A stretch of 64,000 bases of DNA from Bacteroidaceae bacterium (GTDB lineage Bacteria > Bacteroidota > Bacteroidia > Bacteroidales > Bacteroidaceae), in contig JAGAYH010000036.1 in assembly GCA_017940565.1 (NCBI GenBank), forward strand, positions 1 through 64,000, written 5' to 3'. Shown piece by piece: positions 16,920 to 24,292 of the stretch. The notes under the pieces are model-generated. The model did not search any database, was not told the DNA's origin, and was given only the letters and a program-made list of their open reading frames with translations. The stretch's first letter is position 1. The number at the start of each line of letters is the position of its first letter. The translations under genes and the position numbers were made by a program.

Positions 16920-17963
16920 TTAAAAGGCTACTTGCAACTGGGCCTGCACCATGTTGGCATCGGGCAGACGGTCATTGTTGTGACGGGAATAAAGCACCTG
17001 CATGCGGCACTTGGGGTAGAACCAATATTGCAGTCCGGCCGTGTAGCGGCGCTGCTGGTCGGCGTAGGTGTCGAGCCAGTCGAAAGAAGCCACCACGTCC
17101 AGATGTTTTAGAAGGACATTGTTGGCCGTCCCGGTGGCATAGACACCCTGGCTATTGCTGCGACCCTCACGGCCCCACATGTATTCAGAACGCAGATTGA
17201 CCGGAGCCGTCTTCAGCAGGCCACCCACGGCGTAGCGGTCGCGACGGAAGTTACCGTTGTGTTTCACGCCACGGATGGGGGCTTCGGGATTGACCCAGCC
17301 GCCCAGTCCGTCGGGCACCACATCCATGTTACCCGTACCTTTCATGAGTGAAGCACCCAGCATAAGTTCTTTTATGGGATAATAGCCCAAACGGACCATA
17401 AAGTCTTTCTGTGAATTATTGTCACCCTGGTTGCGCCCGACGCCGTTCATCAGGGCCACATCGTACGACAGGGCTCCGTCAATCAGTTTTCCATAGACAT
17501 TAATGCCCGCATCGCGACCGGCGCTCTTGGGCATCATGACGGGGTGGCTGCCACAGACCATGTAGTCGGTTACCATGGCCATGGGGGCAATCATTTCAAG
17601 GGAAGTGGGCGAAAGCGGGTTTTCAATGCTGAACGGTGTTTTCATCTGTCCCACCTTCACTTGCAGGGCATCGTTGTATTTGTAGTTGAACCACAATTCG
17701 TGGAGCGAACTGTTGCACAGCTCATACATGACGTAGGCGTTGATGTGCTTGGTCACCTGAGCGTTTCCCATTAGGATGATGCGGGCCAGTTTAAACTCAT
17801 TTTCCGGGTCGGCAGCACTGTTCCAGTTGTAGCCTCCCTGAGCATAACCGGTCAGGGTGATGCGCTCCTTCACGGTATTAACCACGTCGTTGATGTTTTG
17901 CGCCTGCAGGGTGGTGAAACCTATCAAGGCAGCCAGAAATAAGATCCTTTTTTTCATAAACAC
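16920..17963 (-). CDS. Outer-membrane porin (phosphate-selective porin O/P-like)
   Basis: 347 residues with signal peptide RILFLAALIGFTTLQA. Alternating hydrophobic strands and a final aromatic (QAQLQVAF) are typical of a beta-barrel. ITLTGYAQGGYNW, VKVGQMKTPFSIENPLSP and AGINVYGKLIDGALSYDVAL resemble the Porin_O_P family. It probably admits oligosaccharide or phosphate-bearing products for the operon, which lacks SusCD genes. Second gene of the first glycan operon, 18 nt after the DUF4434 gene. Confidence 0.8.
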   Translation of the reverse strand: MFMKKRILFLAALIGFTTLQAQNINDVVNTVKERITLTGYAQGGYNWNSAADPENEFKLARIILMGNAQVTKHINAYVMYELCNSSLHELWFNYKYNDALQVKVGQMKTPFSIENPLSPTSLEMIAPMAMVTDYMVCGSHPVMMPKSAGRDAGINVYGKLIDGALSYDVALMNGVGRNQGDNNSQKDFMVRLGYYPIKELMLGASLMKGTGNMDVVPDGLGGWVNPEAPIRGVKHNGNFRRDRYAVGGLLKTAPVNLRSEYMWGREGRSNSQGVYATGTANNVLLKHLDVVASFDWLDTYADQQRRYTAGLQYWFYPKCRMQVLYSRHNNDRLPDANMVQAQLQVAF

Positions 17964-17981
17964 AAAATATTAATGCAGTTT

Positions 17982-19055
17982 TTATTTGAAGTATTCCATG
18001 TAGCGGTCATACAGATGATGTGCCTGAATGTAGGCCGACTGCGGACTCATGAAGTGGGAAAACTCGAAGGTTATGGCCTTGTCGTAACCCTGCCGTCCGG
18101 CGGCCTCCAGCTTCAGGCGCAACTTGTCGAACTTAATGGGCAGAAACTTGATGGGCATATCGCGGTCAAAACTCTCGGCATTGGTCCAGCACTGCATGCC
18201 GTAGCGGCGGGCCAACTGTTTATTCACCGAGAAGAAGGCATCAAGTTCGTCATAATCGATGTGGCCGTCCTGGAAAGCACAGGCATCCACCACGTCATGT
18301 ATGCCATCGAATATTTCGTTCCATTCGCGCTCGTGCTGCTCTATCGACACGCCTTCGGCTTTCGTCAGGGCGGCACCGGCAGCAGCCACGGCCTTCTTGC
18401 CGTCTATCCAGGGTGAGATGAACGTGGGCAGACCGTTCGACACCTCTTTGCACATCTTGCCCATGCCGTGGAATGTTTCAATGGCCCCACGCGTCTGACG
18501 GCTGATTTCGGTACTGATATACCAGCCGCCGAAACTCTTATGATGGCCGTAGTTCTTCCACACCTCGTCAATGACATATTTGTTCGTCTCCAGTTCCTGT
18601 TCCATTTTGCCCGAGTCCCAATAGACGCCGGTGTCGTAGAGTCCGAACCAGAACTTCATGCCATATTTGTCGCTTAGCCGCAGGAACAATTCCAGCAAGT
18701 CCATCGACGGCTGGTAGCAGCCTCGTCCCAGCAGATATTTCGAAGGCCAGGTGATAAACTTGCGGTAGCCGCTGCGTATCATGATGACCGTGTCGATGCC
18801 CATCGCCTTCATATATTTGAAATCCTGCTCCCACTCCTTCGGTCCCCAGTTCTGATGCGGGATGTCATGGGATATTTCATCCAGGAAGGTACCCGTGATA
18901 CGGAGGCCCTTGTTCTTCACCAATATGATGTCATCGTTACTGCCACTGGCAAAGGGCTCTGCGGCCCGCTCCACCATACCCATGGCGGGCACTGCCATAG
19001 CTGCCGCGCCGGTCAATGCCGTGCGCTTGAGAAATTCACGTCTGCTTTTATCCAT
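17982..19055 (-). CDS. DUF4434 TIM-barrel protein with Tat signal
   Basis: 357 residues from MDKSRREFLKRTALTGAAAM, a twin-arginine signal. An ATG 21 nt upstream is possible but would put residues before the RR motif. The body fits DUF4434, a glycosidase-like barrel: RITGTFLDEISHDIPHQNW, MGIDTVIMIRSGY, FWFGLYDTG, GGWYISTEI. Family function is not established. First gene of the glycan operon running to 10880. It is the third protein in this region with an RR-x-FLK export signal. Confidence 0.75.
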   Translation of the reverse strand: MDKSRREFLKRTALTGAAAMAVPAMGMVERAAEPFASGSNDDIILVKNKGLRITGTFLDEISHDIPHQNWGPKEWEQDFKYMKAMGIDTVIMIRSGYRKFITWPSKYLLGRGCYQPSMDLLELFLRLSDKYGMKFWFGLYDTGVYWDSGKMEQELETNKYVIDEVWKNYGHHKSFGGWYISTEISRQTRGAIETFHGMGKMCKEVSNGLPTFISPWIDGKKAVAAAGAALTKAEGVSIEQHEREWNEIFDGIHDVVDACAFQDGHIDYDELDAFFSVNKQLARRYGMQCWTNAESFDRDMPIKFLPIKFDKLRLKLEAAGRQGYDKAITFEFSHFMSPQSAYIQAHHLYDRYMEYFK

Positions 19056-19077
19056 ACTTTTTTGTCTTTTCAGCAAG

Positions 19078-19085
19078 CAAAGTTA
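19078..19085 (-). promoter_or_regulatory. -7 box TAACTTTG for the 19055-10880 glycan operon
   Basis: TAACTTTG on the minus strand, 22 nt upstream of the DUF4434 start. It lies 11 nt from the oppositely directed -7 box at 19097, so the two promoters overlap. Confidence 0.55.
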
Positions 19086-19096
19086 GTGAAAAACCT

Positions 19097-19104
19097 TACT
19101 TTTG
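19097..19104 (+). promoter_or_regulatory. -7 box TACTTTTG for the secreted alpha/beta hydrolase
   Basis: TACTTTTG lies 20 nt upstream of the ATG at 19125. The start-to-start gap is only about 70 nt, so transcription in the two directions should interfere. Confidence 0.55.
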
Positions 19105-19124
19105 CACCATAATCTTTACAAAAA

Positions 19125-20474
19125 ATGAACTATTACCGATTATTCCTCGTTTTGTTCTTCCCCGTCCTGCTCTGCACTGCCGTTTCGGCACAGACCGAAG
19201 GAGACTGGAGCGGCCGGCTCTCTGTCGGAAAGGCTTCGCTCACACTGGTGCTGCATATCAGCAAAGACCGGTGCACCCTCGACAGCCCAGACCAGAACGC
19301 CAAAGACATCGCCGCCACCCTGCTCCATCTTTCAACCGACAGCGTAAGCCTCGCCTTTCCGCTCATCAACGCCAGTTACCAGGGCCACCTCGCCGATGAC
19401 CGGCTGCTGGGCACCTTTGTACAACACGGCCAAAGCCTGCCGCTCAATCTCCAGCGCGGTGAACAGAAACGCCTGCGTCCGCAGACTCCGCAACCGCCCT
19501 TCCCCTACTCTGTCCAAAGCGTCAATTTCTTCAATCCCGACGACGGAGCCATGCTCAGCGGTACGCTCTCGCTGCCCGAGGGATTCACCGGAAACACCCC
19601 GGTCCTGCTCATGATTACCGGCAGCGGGCTCCAGAACCGCGACGAGGAACTGTTCGGCCACAAACCTTTTTTCGTCATCGCCGACCATCTGGCCCGCCAC
19701 GGCATCGCCACCCTGCGCTACGACGACCGCGGCACGGCCTATTCCACCGGCAACGTCAAGCACGCCACCACCGCCACATTCCTACAGGACGCTCTGGCCG
19801 GCATCCGCTGCCTCCGCGACCGCGGATTTAAAAGGGTGGGCGCCCTCGGCCACAGCGAAGGCGGTACCATCGCCCTGCTGCTGGCCGCCCAAAAGCAGAT
19901 TGATTTCGCTGTCACGCTGGCCGCCGGAGCCACCAGCGGCCTTCAGTTACTCATCGACCAGAACCGCGCTTTGCTGCAACAGTCGGGGATGACTCCCGAT
20001 ACGGTGGAGGCCTATTGCCTGTCTCTGGAACAAGTGTTGCTGAAAACGGTGCAACACTACCGGCCTGACACCTCTTTCCCTATAGAAACTCTGCTTGACT
20101 CCTTGCCTCAGGCCAAAATCTTGTCAGCCGGATTGCGCCAAAACCTCAAGGCCGTGGCCCGGCAGGTGGAACAGCAACCTTGGATGCGCCACTTCATCAC
20201 CATCGACCCTATCCCGGAAATCTCAAAAATACGATGTCCCTTGCTGGCCCTCGGCGGCGACAAAGACCTGCAGGTCGTTGTCCATCCCAATTTCAATGCC
20301 CTGCGGCGCCACCTGCCGCGCAACAAACGGTCGCGCCTGATCACTTACCCTGACCTCAACCACCTTTTCCAAACCTGCCAGACCGGCCTGCCCGACGAAT
20401 ACGGGCAGATAGAGGAAACCATCGCCCCGGCCGTGCTCGACGACATCGTCCGGTGGGTGCTTTCGTTGAAATAA
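19125..20474 (+). CDS. Exported alpha/beta hydrolase with N-terminal accessory domain
   Basis: 449 residues with signal peptide LFLVLFFPVLLCTAVSA. An N-terminal beta-rich domain (about residues 24-120) precedes the hydrolase domain. LLMITGSGLQNRDEE is the oxyanion region, LGHSEGGTIALLL the nucleophile elbow (Ser about residue 246), LALGGDKDLQV the Asp and YPDLNHLFQ the His. It resembles Bacteroidetes serine hydrolases annotated as peptidase/esterase (BAAT or dienelactone-hydrolase-like). Substrate unknown. Divergent from the glycan operon. Confidence 0.78.
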   Translation: MNYYRLFLVLFFPVLLCTAVSAQTEGDWSGRLSVGKASLTLVLHISKDRCTLDSPDQNAKDIAATLLHLSTDSVSLAFPLINASYQGHLADDRLLGTFVQHGQSLPLNLQRGEQKRLRPQTPQPPFPYSVQSVNFFNPDDGAMLSGTLSLPEGFTGNTPVLLMITGSGLQNRDEELFGHKPFFVIADHLARHGIATLRYDDRGTAYSTGNVKHATTATFLQDALAGIRCLRDRGFKRVGALGHSEGGTIALLLAAQKQIDFAVTLAAGATSGLQLLIDQNRALLQQSGMTPDTVEAYCLSLEQVLLKTVQHYRPDTSFPIETLLDSLPQAKILSAGLRQNLKAVARQVEQQPWMRHFITIDPIPEISKIRCPLLALGGDKDLQVVVHPNFNALRRHLPRNKRSRLITYPDLNHLFQTCQTGLPDEYGQIEETIAPAVLDDIVRWVLSLK

Positions 20475-20556
20475 CGGGTAGTGGATCGCCTGTCCATCGT
20501 TCTGCCTTTTTTCGGCACCGTAAAAGGCACTATTTTCATGTTGCAAAGTTACGACA

Positions 20557-20629
20557 CCATCCCCCCTTTTTGCAAGAAAAAAGCCTAAAAAAAGGAACTG
20601 CCGGCCGAATGTCTTACCATTCAGCCGGC
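20557..20629. repeat. 73-nt direct repeat, left copy (terminator-like hairpin)
   Basis: One base different from 22666-22738. It contains a stem GCCGGCCGAATG/CATTCAGCCGGC, followed on the minus strand by T-rich tracts, so each copy can act as a terminator for the minus-strand gene ending beside it. The two copies bracket the AT-richer islet. Confidence 0.9.
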
Positions 20630-20648
20630 CTGCTTCCCATAGTGAACT

Positions 20649-21359
20649 TTACTTTCGTATTTTCTTACCCTTCTGGATGTAGATTTCACCCTGCTTGGGA
20701 TTCTCTACCCGGCGCCCTTGCAGGTCGTACACAGTTTGAGACTTGGAAGAGGAAACTCGAATATGACGGATGCCTGTAGCTTTTTCTATCTTATCGGTAA
20801 ATTGATAAATACATTTCTCACCATCATAACATGATAACAAGAATTCGTCGCTTACTAAACTGAATGGACCGACGTCACTACCGATTTCTTCATAAAGATA
20901 AAAGACTTCATACATCATACCGCCAATTTTGTGACTAACCTCTGTACGGAAATAGTTAATACCTCTGATGGAGTATTCTCCCATATAATATTTTTTGTCA
21001 TCCAAATCATATACAAGTGAAGGCGTCGTTTCCCCGGGAATTACCTTAAATAATTTGTGGTTTCCGTCTTGTTCCATCATGCCGCCGAAATATGTCGGTT
21101 CGTCACTACCAATTTGGCTATAGGCTTTCTTATAAGTAACATCACCAATGATGGTGTCACCTTTTATCCAATAACGGCAAGTATCGTTTGTTAAATTCAT
21201 CTGTTTCACGATGTATGATGGGAGTTTGGTTACCCACACCTTGCCTTCTCTAAGCAGTGGACGCACTTCACGGGTCCACTTTGTTTGTGATAACGAGTTC
21301 ACTACGAACAGCCAGCTGAAGATTGCGGCTAACATTACTGTCTTCTTCATATCTTTCAA
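20649..21359 (-). CDS. Secreted protein with Prevotella-type C-terminal tail
   Basis: 236 residues with signal peptide (VMLAAIFSWLFVVNSLSQ). No enzyme motif is recognised. The C-terminus reads QTVYDLQGRRVENPKQGEIY then a basic end, KGKKIRK. The YDLQGR...GKK tail recurs at the end of the sialidase at 29009, so it looks like a shared sorting or anchoring tail. Codons are much AT-richer than in neighbours. It is the second gene of a pair with 21370-21663, both minus, divergent from a LuxR-type regulator. Confidence 0.65.
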   Translation of the reverse strand: MKDMKKTVMLAAIFSWLFVVNSLSQTKWTREVRPLLREGKVWVTKLPSYIVKQMNLTNDTCRYWIKGDTIIGDVTYKKAYSQIGSDEPTYFGGMMEQDGNHKLFKVIPGETTPSLVYDLDDKKYYMGEYSIRGINYFRTEVSHKIGGMMYEVFYLYEEIGSDVGPFSLVSDEFLLSCYDGEKCIYQFTDKIEKATGIRHIRVSSSKSQTVYDLQGRRVENPKQGEIYIQKGKKIRK

Positions 21360-21369
21360 TTTTTAAGGG

Positions 21370-21663
21370 TTATTCTGCTCTGTCTATATCTATCTCGAAG
21401 GTGGAACCAAGCGGATTGGTAAATCCGTTCTTGATATATACTCCTTTCTGTGCCTTCAAAATTACAGTTTTTCCCGAACCTACACTCACATTGCCAACCG
21501 GTTTTTTATCGGTGGATGTAATGAATGATGTATCACCATTCAATGACTGGAAGGAAAAATCCGTTTTGCTAAACGCTAACGAATACTCCAGGGTTCGCTG
21601 GGCTTTCGCCCCAAACGGCATCGCTGTGCATAGGCACAGGAGCCAAAGAATCGGTTTTGTCAT
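21370..21663 (-). CDS. Small secreted beta-rich protein
   Basis: 97 residues from MTKPILWLLCLC (ATG at 21663; another at 21669). Signal peptide ends near GAKA. The mature part includes VGSGKTVILKAQKGVYIKNG, resembling short Bacteroidetes domains in which a coat-hanger-like beta unit ends surface proteins. Function unknown. It lies 10 nt before the larger secreted gene and shares its low GC. Confidence 0.6.
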   Translation of the reverse strand: MTKPILWLLCLCTAMPFGAKAQRTLEYSLAFSKTDFSFQSLNGDTSFITSTDKKPVGNVSVGSGKTVILKAQKGVYIKNGFTNPLGSTFEIDIDRAE

Positions 21664-21728
21664 GTGCATACTCTTTATTCGTTTTTGTATTTGGTGCAAA
21701 ATTCCCGTATTCTTTCTAAACAAAATGC

Positions 21729-21779
21729 ACTAAAAAGGGTAATTCTTCTGTTTCCTGATGAAAAATTACCCTTTTTAGT
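21729..21779. promoter_or_regulatory. 16-bp perfect inverted repeat, 19-nt loop, in divergent promoter region
   Basis: Arms ACTAAAAAGGGTAATT (21729-21744) and its exact complement (21764-21779). The repeat lies between the divergent secreted-protein pair and the LuxR-type regulator, 24 nt before the regulator's -7 box. Its position suits an operator or attenuator controlling both directions. Confidence 0.7.
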
Positions 21780-21802
21780 AGTCTTTTCTCGTTGCCTCTT
21801 CC

Positions 21803-21810
21803 TAATTTTG
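21803..21810 (+). promoter_or_regulatory. -7 box TAATTTTG for the LuxR-type regulator
   Basis: TAATTTTG lies 18 nt upstream of the ATG at 21829, predicting a very short leader. Confidence 0.5.
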
Positions 21811-21828
21811 TAGGAAAAATAAATCCGT

Positions 21829-22566
21829 ATGAATAGTATTGGGAAAAATTTTCAAGCAACAGATACCATAGAACAAAAGATAACATTCTTTATTGATTTG
21901 TTGTCGTCTGTTTCTACGCTTACGTATGAGAGTTTTTATCTGTTAGACCTTTCAAATAAGCGGCTTCTTTATGTTTCAGAGAATCCCTTTCCTTTATACA
22001 AACTGTCGCAAGAAGAACTTATATCCAAAGGCTTTGATTTCTACCTGTCATTCTTGAATGAGAAAGAGCGTGAATTTTTTCTATGGCTTCAGCGAGTAGG
22101 AAGAAAGAAAATGAATGAAGTGGATGAAGCCCGTCGTTTGTCCAGTTTTTTGACTTACGACTTTCATGTCTGCTTACCCAATAAGAAACAAGTGCTCGTA
22201 AACCGGAAAATAAAACCTTTGACAATAGGCACAGAAAAAGATATAGAATTAGCTTTAGCTATCGACACTTTGTCCTCCAATACACATTGGGGAAATATCC
22301 GCTTTTATAGTGATGATCCTATTTTTTATGAAGAATTGTCGCTTACGACTCTCCAATGGAAAAAAAAGAGAAAGGTCGTGTTAACGCCGGCAGAACAGGA
22401 AATGGTCATTTTGTCTTCCCAAGGATGGAATATGAAACAGATTGCCGAAATGATGAATAAATCGATTGATTCCATTAAGCATTATCGGAAGAAACTGCTG
22501 GCAAAAATGGGAGTGAAGAATATCGGTGCAGCCATCGTAGCCTCTATCAATGGCCGCAAGCTGTGA
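21829..22566 (+). CDS. LuxR/GerE-type transcriptional regulator
   Basis: 245 residues. The C-terminal 60 residues form a LuxR helix-turn-helix: LTPAEQEMVILSSQGWNMKQ, IAEMMNKSIDSIKHYRKKLL and AKMGVKNIGAAIV. The first 170 residues (KITFFIDLLSSVSTLTYESF, FDFYLSFLNEKEREFF) look like a PAS-type sensor, as in Bacteroidales regulators with PAS and LuxR domains. No phosphoacceptor receiver motif is visible. It diverges from two small secreted proteins and probably controls them. Low GC marks it as part of the islet. Confidence 0.8.
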   Translation: MNSIGKNFQATDTIEQKITFFIDLLSSVSTLTYESFYLLDLSNKRLLYVSENPFPLYKLSQEELISKGFDFYLSFLNEKEREFFLWLQRVGRKKMNEVDEARRLSSFLTYDFHVCLPNKKQVLVNRKIKPLTIGTEKDIELALAIDTLSSNTHWGNIRFYSDDPIFYEELSLTTLQWKKKRKVVLTPAEQEMVILSSQGWNMKQIAEMMNKSIDSIKHYRKKLLAKMGVKNIGAAIVASINGRKL

Positions 22567-22665
22567 CCCTCAGCACGCACTCGCAATACCTTTCACCACG
22601 CGCAGCCGGCCAAGACTGTCACACGCTGATTTTCGTCGGGCCTCCAAACAAGTAATACCGAAACG

Positions 22666-22738
22666 CCATCCCCCCTTTTTGCAAGAAAAAAGCCTAAAAA
22701 AAGGAACTGCCGGCCGAATGTCTTGCCATTCAGCCGGC
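22666..22738. repeat. 73-nt direct repeat, right copy (terminator-like hairpin)
   Basis: Near-identical to 20557-20629 (a single A/G difference). It sits 3' of guaA on the minus strand, between convergent genes. Copy spacing is 2109 nt. Confidence 0.9.
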
Positions 22739-22777
22739 AGGTTTTTATAGTTTTTTGTTTCAGTGTTCTCTCTTTTT

Positions 22778-23761
22778 TTATTCCCACTCGATGGTGCCCG
22801 TGGGTTTCGGGGTGAGGTCATAGAGCACGCGGTTCACGCCCGGCACTTCGGTGATGATGCGCCGGGTGATGTGATGCAGCAGCGCGTAGGGTATCTCCTC
22901 GATGGTGGCCGTCATGGCGTCGCGCGTGTTGACGGCACGGATGATGACGGGCCAGTCCCAGCTGCGCTTGTTGTCCTTCACGCCGGTTGACTTGTAGTCG
23001 GGCACGATGGTGAAATACTGCCAAACCTTGCCCTCCAGGCCGTTTTTGGCGAACTCCTCGCGCAGGATGGCGTCGCTCTCGCGCAGGGCTTCCAGCCGGT
23101 CGCGGGTGATGGCACCCGTGCAGCGCACGCCCAGTCCGGGGCCGGGGAAGGGTTGACGGAACACCATGTTGTCGGGCAGGCCCAACTCCTTGCCTACGAC
23201 ACGCACTTCGTCCTTGAAGAGCAGCTTTACCGGCTCGACCAATTCAAACTGCAGGTCGTCGGGCAGGCCGCCGACGTTGTGGTGGGACTTCACGGGACCG
23301 GACTCTACGATGTCGGGATAGATGGTGCCTTGGGCCAGGAAGCTGATGCCCTCCAGCTTGCGGGCCTCCTCTTCAAAGACGCGGATGAACTCGGCGCCGA
23401 TTATCTTGCGCTTCTGCTCGGGGTCGGCCACACCGGCCAGTTTGTCGAGGAAGCGGTCAACGGCATCGACATACACCAGATTGGCGTCCATCTCGTCGCG
23501 GAAGACGCGCACCACCTGCTCGGGCTCGCCCTTGCGCAGCAGACCGTGATTGACGTGTACCGACACCAGCTGTTTGCCCACGGCCTTGATAAGCAGGGCG
23601 GCCACCACGGAGGAATCGACACCGCCCGACAGGGCCAGCAACACTTTCTTGTCGCCTATTTGTTCTCGCAATTCGATTATCTGTTCTTCAATGAATTTCT
23701 GGGCCAGAGCGGGGGTAGTGATGCGCTCCATGTCGGCCGGACGGACGTTACCTGTAGTCAT
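22778..23761 (-). CDS. guaA: GMP synthase ATP-pyrophosphatase subunit without a glutaminase domain
   Basis: 327 residues. The PP-loop LLALSGGVDSSVVAALL is near residue 40. The GMP synthase C-terminal dimerisation domain follows (GLPDNMVFRQPFPGPGLGVR, the DKRSWDWPVI-like NKRSWDWPVIIRAV, ending PKPTGTIEWE). It converts XMP plus ammonia and ATP to GMP. Typical bacterial GuaA has about 510 residues with an N-terminal class I glutamine amidotransferase, which is absent here: the protein begins just before FIEEQIIELREQIGDK. No separate amidotransferase lies in the window. This is the two-subunit arrangement known in archaea. Confidence 0.88.
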   Translation of the reverse strand: MTTGNVRPADMERITTPALAQKFIEEQIIELREQIGDKKVLLALSGGVDSSVVAALLIKAVGKQLVSVHVNHGLLRKGEPEQVVRVFRDEMDANLVYVDAVDRFLDKLAGVADPEQKRKIIGAEFIRVFEEEARKLEGISFLAQGTIYPDIVESGPVKSHHNVGGLPDDLQFELVEPVKLLFKDEVRVVGKELGLPDNMVFRQPFPGPGLGVRCTGAITRDRLEALRESDAILREEFAKNGLEGKVWQYFTIVPDYKSTGVKDNKRSWDWPVIIRAVNTRDAMTATIEEIPYALLHHITRRIITEVPGVNRVLYDLTPKPTGTIEWE

Positions 23762-23828
23762 AAGAGATAAAGATTTGATATAAAAATTGGTTTTGGTTAA
23801 ATCATTAAAGAGAAAACTTTACTGTGAG

Positions 23829-23836
23829 CAAAATTA
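23829..23836 (-). promoter_or_regulatory. -7 box TAATTTTG for guaA
   Basis: TAATTTTG on the minus strand, 67 nt upstream of the guaA start codon. Confidence 0.5.
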
Positions 23837-23922
23837 CGGAAAAGTTTTCGTTCAGCCGACGATTTCAACCTATTTTCTGAAAAGACGGCAAAAGTTCGTT
23901 TTCCGCCATTTTCCAAAAAATT

Positions 23923-24091
23923 TTGACAACCGGGAGAAAGAGGCCGGATTTCGGCCGTCAAAAGCGGCGTTTCGGATTTTTGAAACGGCGTTTCGAAAGT
24001 TTGAAACGCCGCTTCTGTTTAAGAAGATTTGAGACCCGATGAAAATCAACCGATTAGGAAACTACCGGATTTTTGGTAAAAATTTTTGACA
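23923..24091. repeat. 163-nt-spaced TTGACA element, copy 1
   Basis: TTGACA at 23923 and at 24086, exactly 163 nt apart. Lattice units lie at +37, +58 and +79, and CCGATGAAAATCAACCG lies in the right half. A-rich/T-rich runs precede both boxes. The sequence after the second box (GGTTAGAGG) resembles that after the first box of copy 3, as if units could be tandem. Confidence 0.8.
23960..24022. repeat. 21-nt-lattice array, 3 units (inside element copy 1)
   Basis: 15-mers at 23960, 23981 and 24002 (AAAAGCGGCGTTTCG, TGAAACGGCGTTTCG, TGAAACGCCGCTTCT). Units two and three pair as a hairpin. Confidence 0.85.
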
Positions 24092-24109
24092 TTTTATGAG
24101 GTTAGAGGC

Positions 24110-24273
24110 GATAAGATACGCCCATTCGGGCATGCCGGAAAGAAATCTCCGCTCTCTTTCCGGCATTCCTCTCATTTATTATTGTATCTTTGGATAAGAT
24201 ACGCCCATTCGGGCATGCCGGAAAGAAATCTCCGCTCTCTTTCCGGCATTCCTCTCATTTATTTGTATCTTTG
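24110..24273 (+). repeat. Tandem 83/80-nt duplication carrying hairpin and -7 box
   Basis: Copies are 24110-24192 and 24193-24273, differing mainly by a 3-nt deletion (TTATTATT versus TTATTT). Each has a perfect 11-bp stem ATGCCGGAAAG/CTTTCCGGCAT and ends with TATCTTTG (24185-24192 and 24266-24273), a Bacteroidetes -7 box. The second box is 19 nt from the ATG at 24293. Confidence 0.9.
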
Positions 24274-24292
24274 CGCTGTAAAAGATTTGCCG

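Larger units (their letters stand above)
23762..24292. other. 531-nt divergent intergenic region with promoter, lattice element and tandem promoter repeat
   Basis: From left to right: the guaA promoter (23829-23836), the 163-nt-spaced element (23923-24091) with a three-unit lattice array, then an 83/80-nt tandem duplication carrying two -7 boxes directly before the GHL10-like gene. Confidence 0.8.

Noticed and set aside
21729..21779. Invertible promoter flanked by inverted repeats
   Set aside because: The loop is only 19 nt and holds no -7 box; phase-variable promoters in Bacteroidales are usually longer and have an invertase nearby.
23762..23922. Riboswitch (guanine or xanthine type) upstream of guaA
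   Set aside because: I could not find a purine-riboswitch core or terminator; only a -7 box and AT-rich leader are visible.
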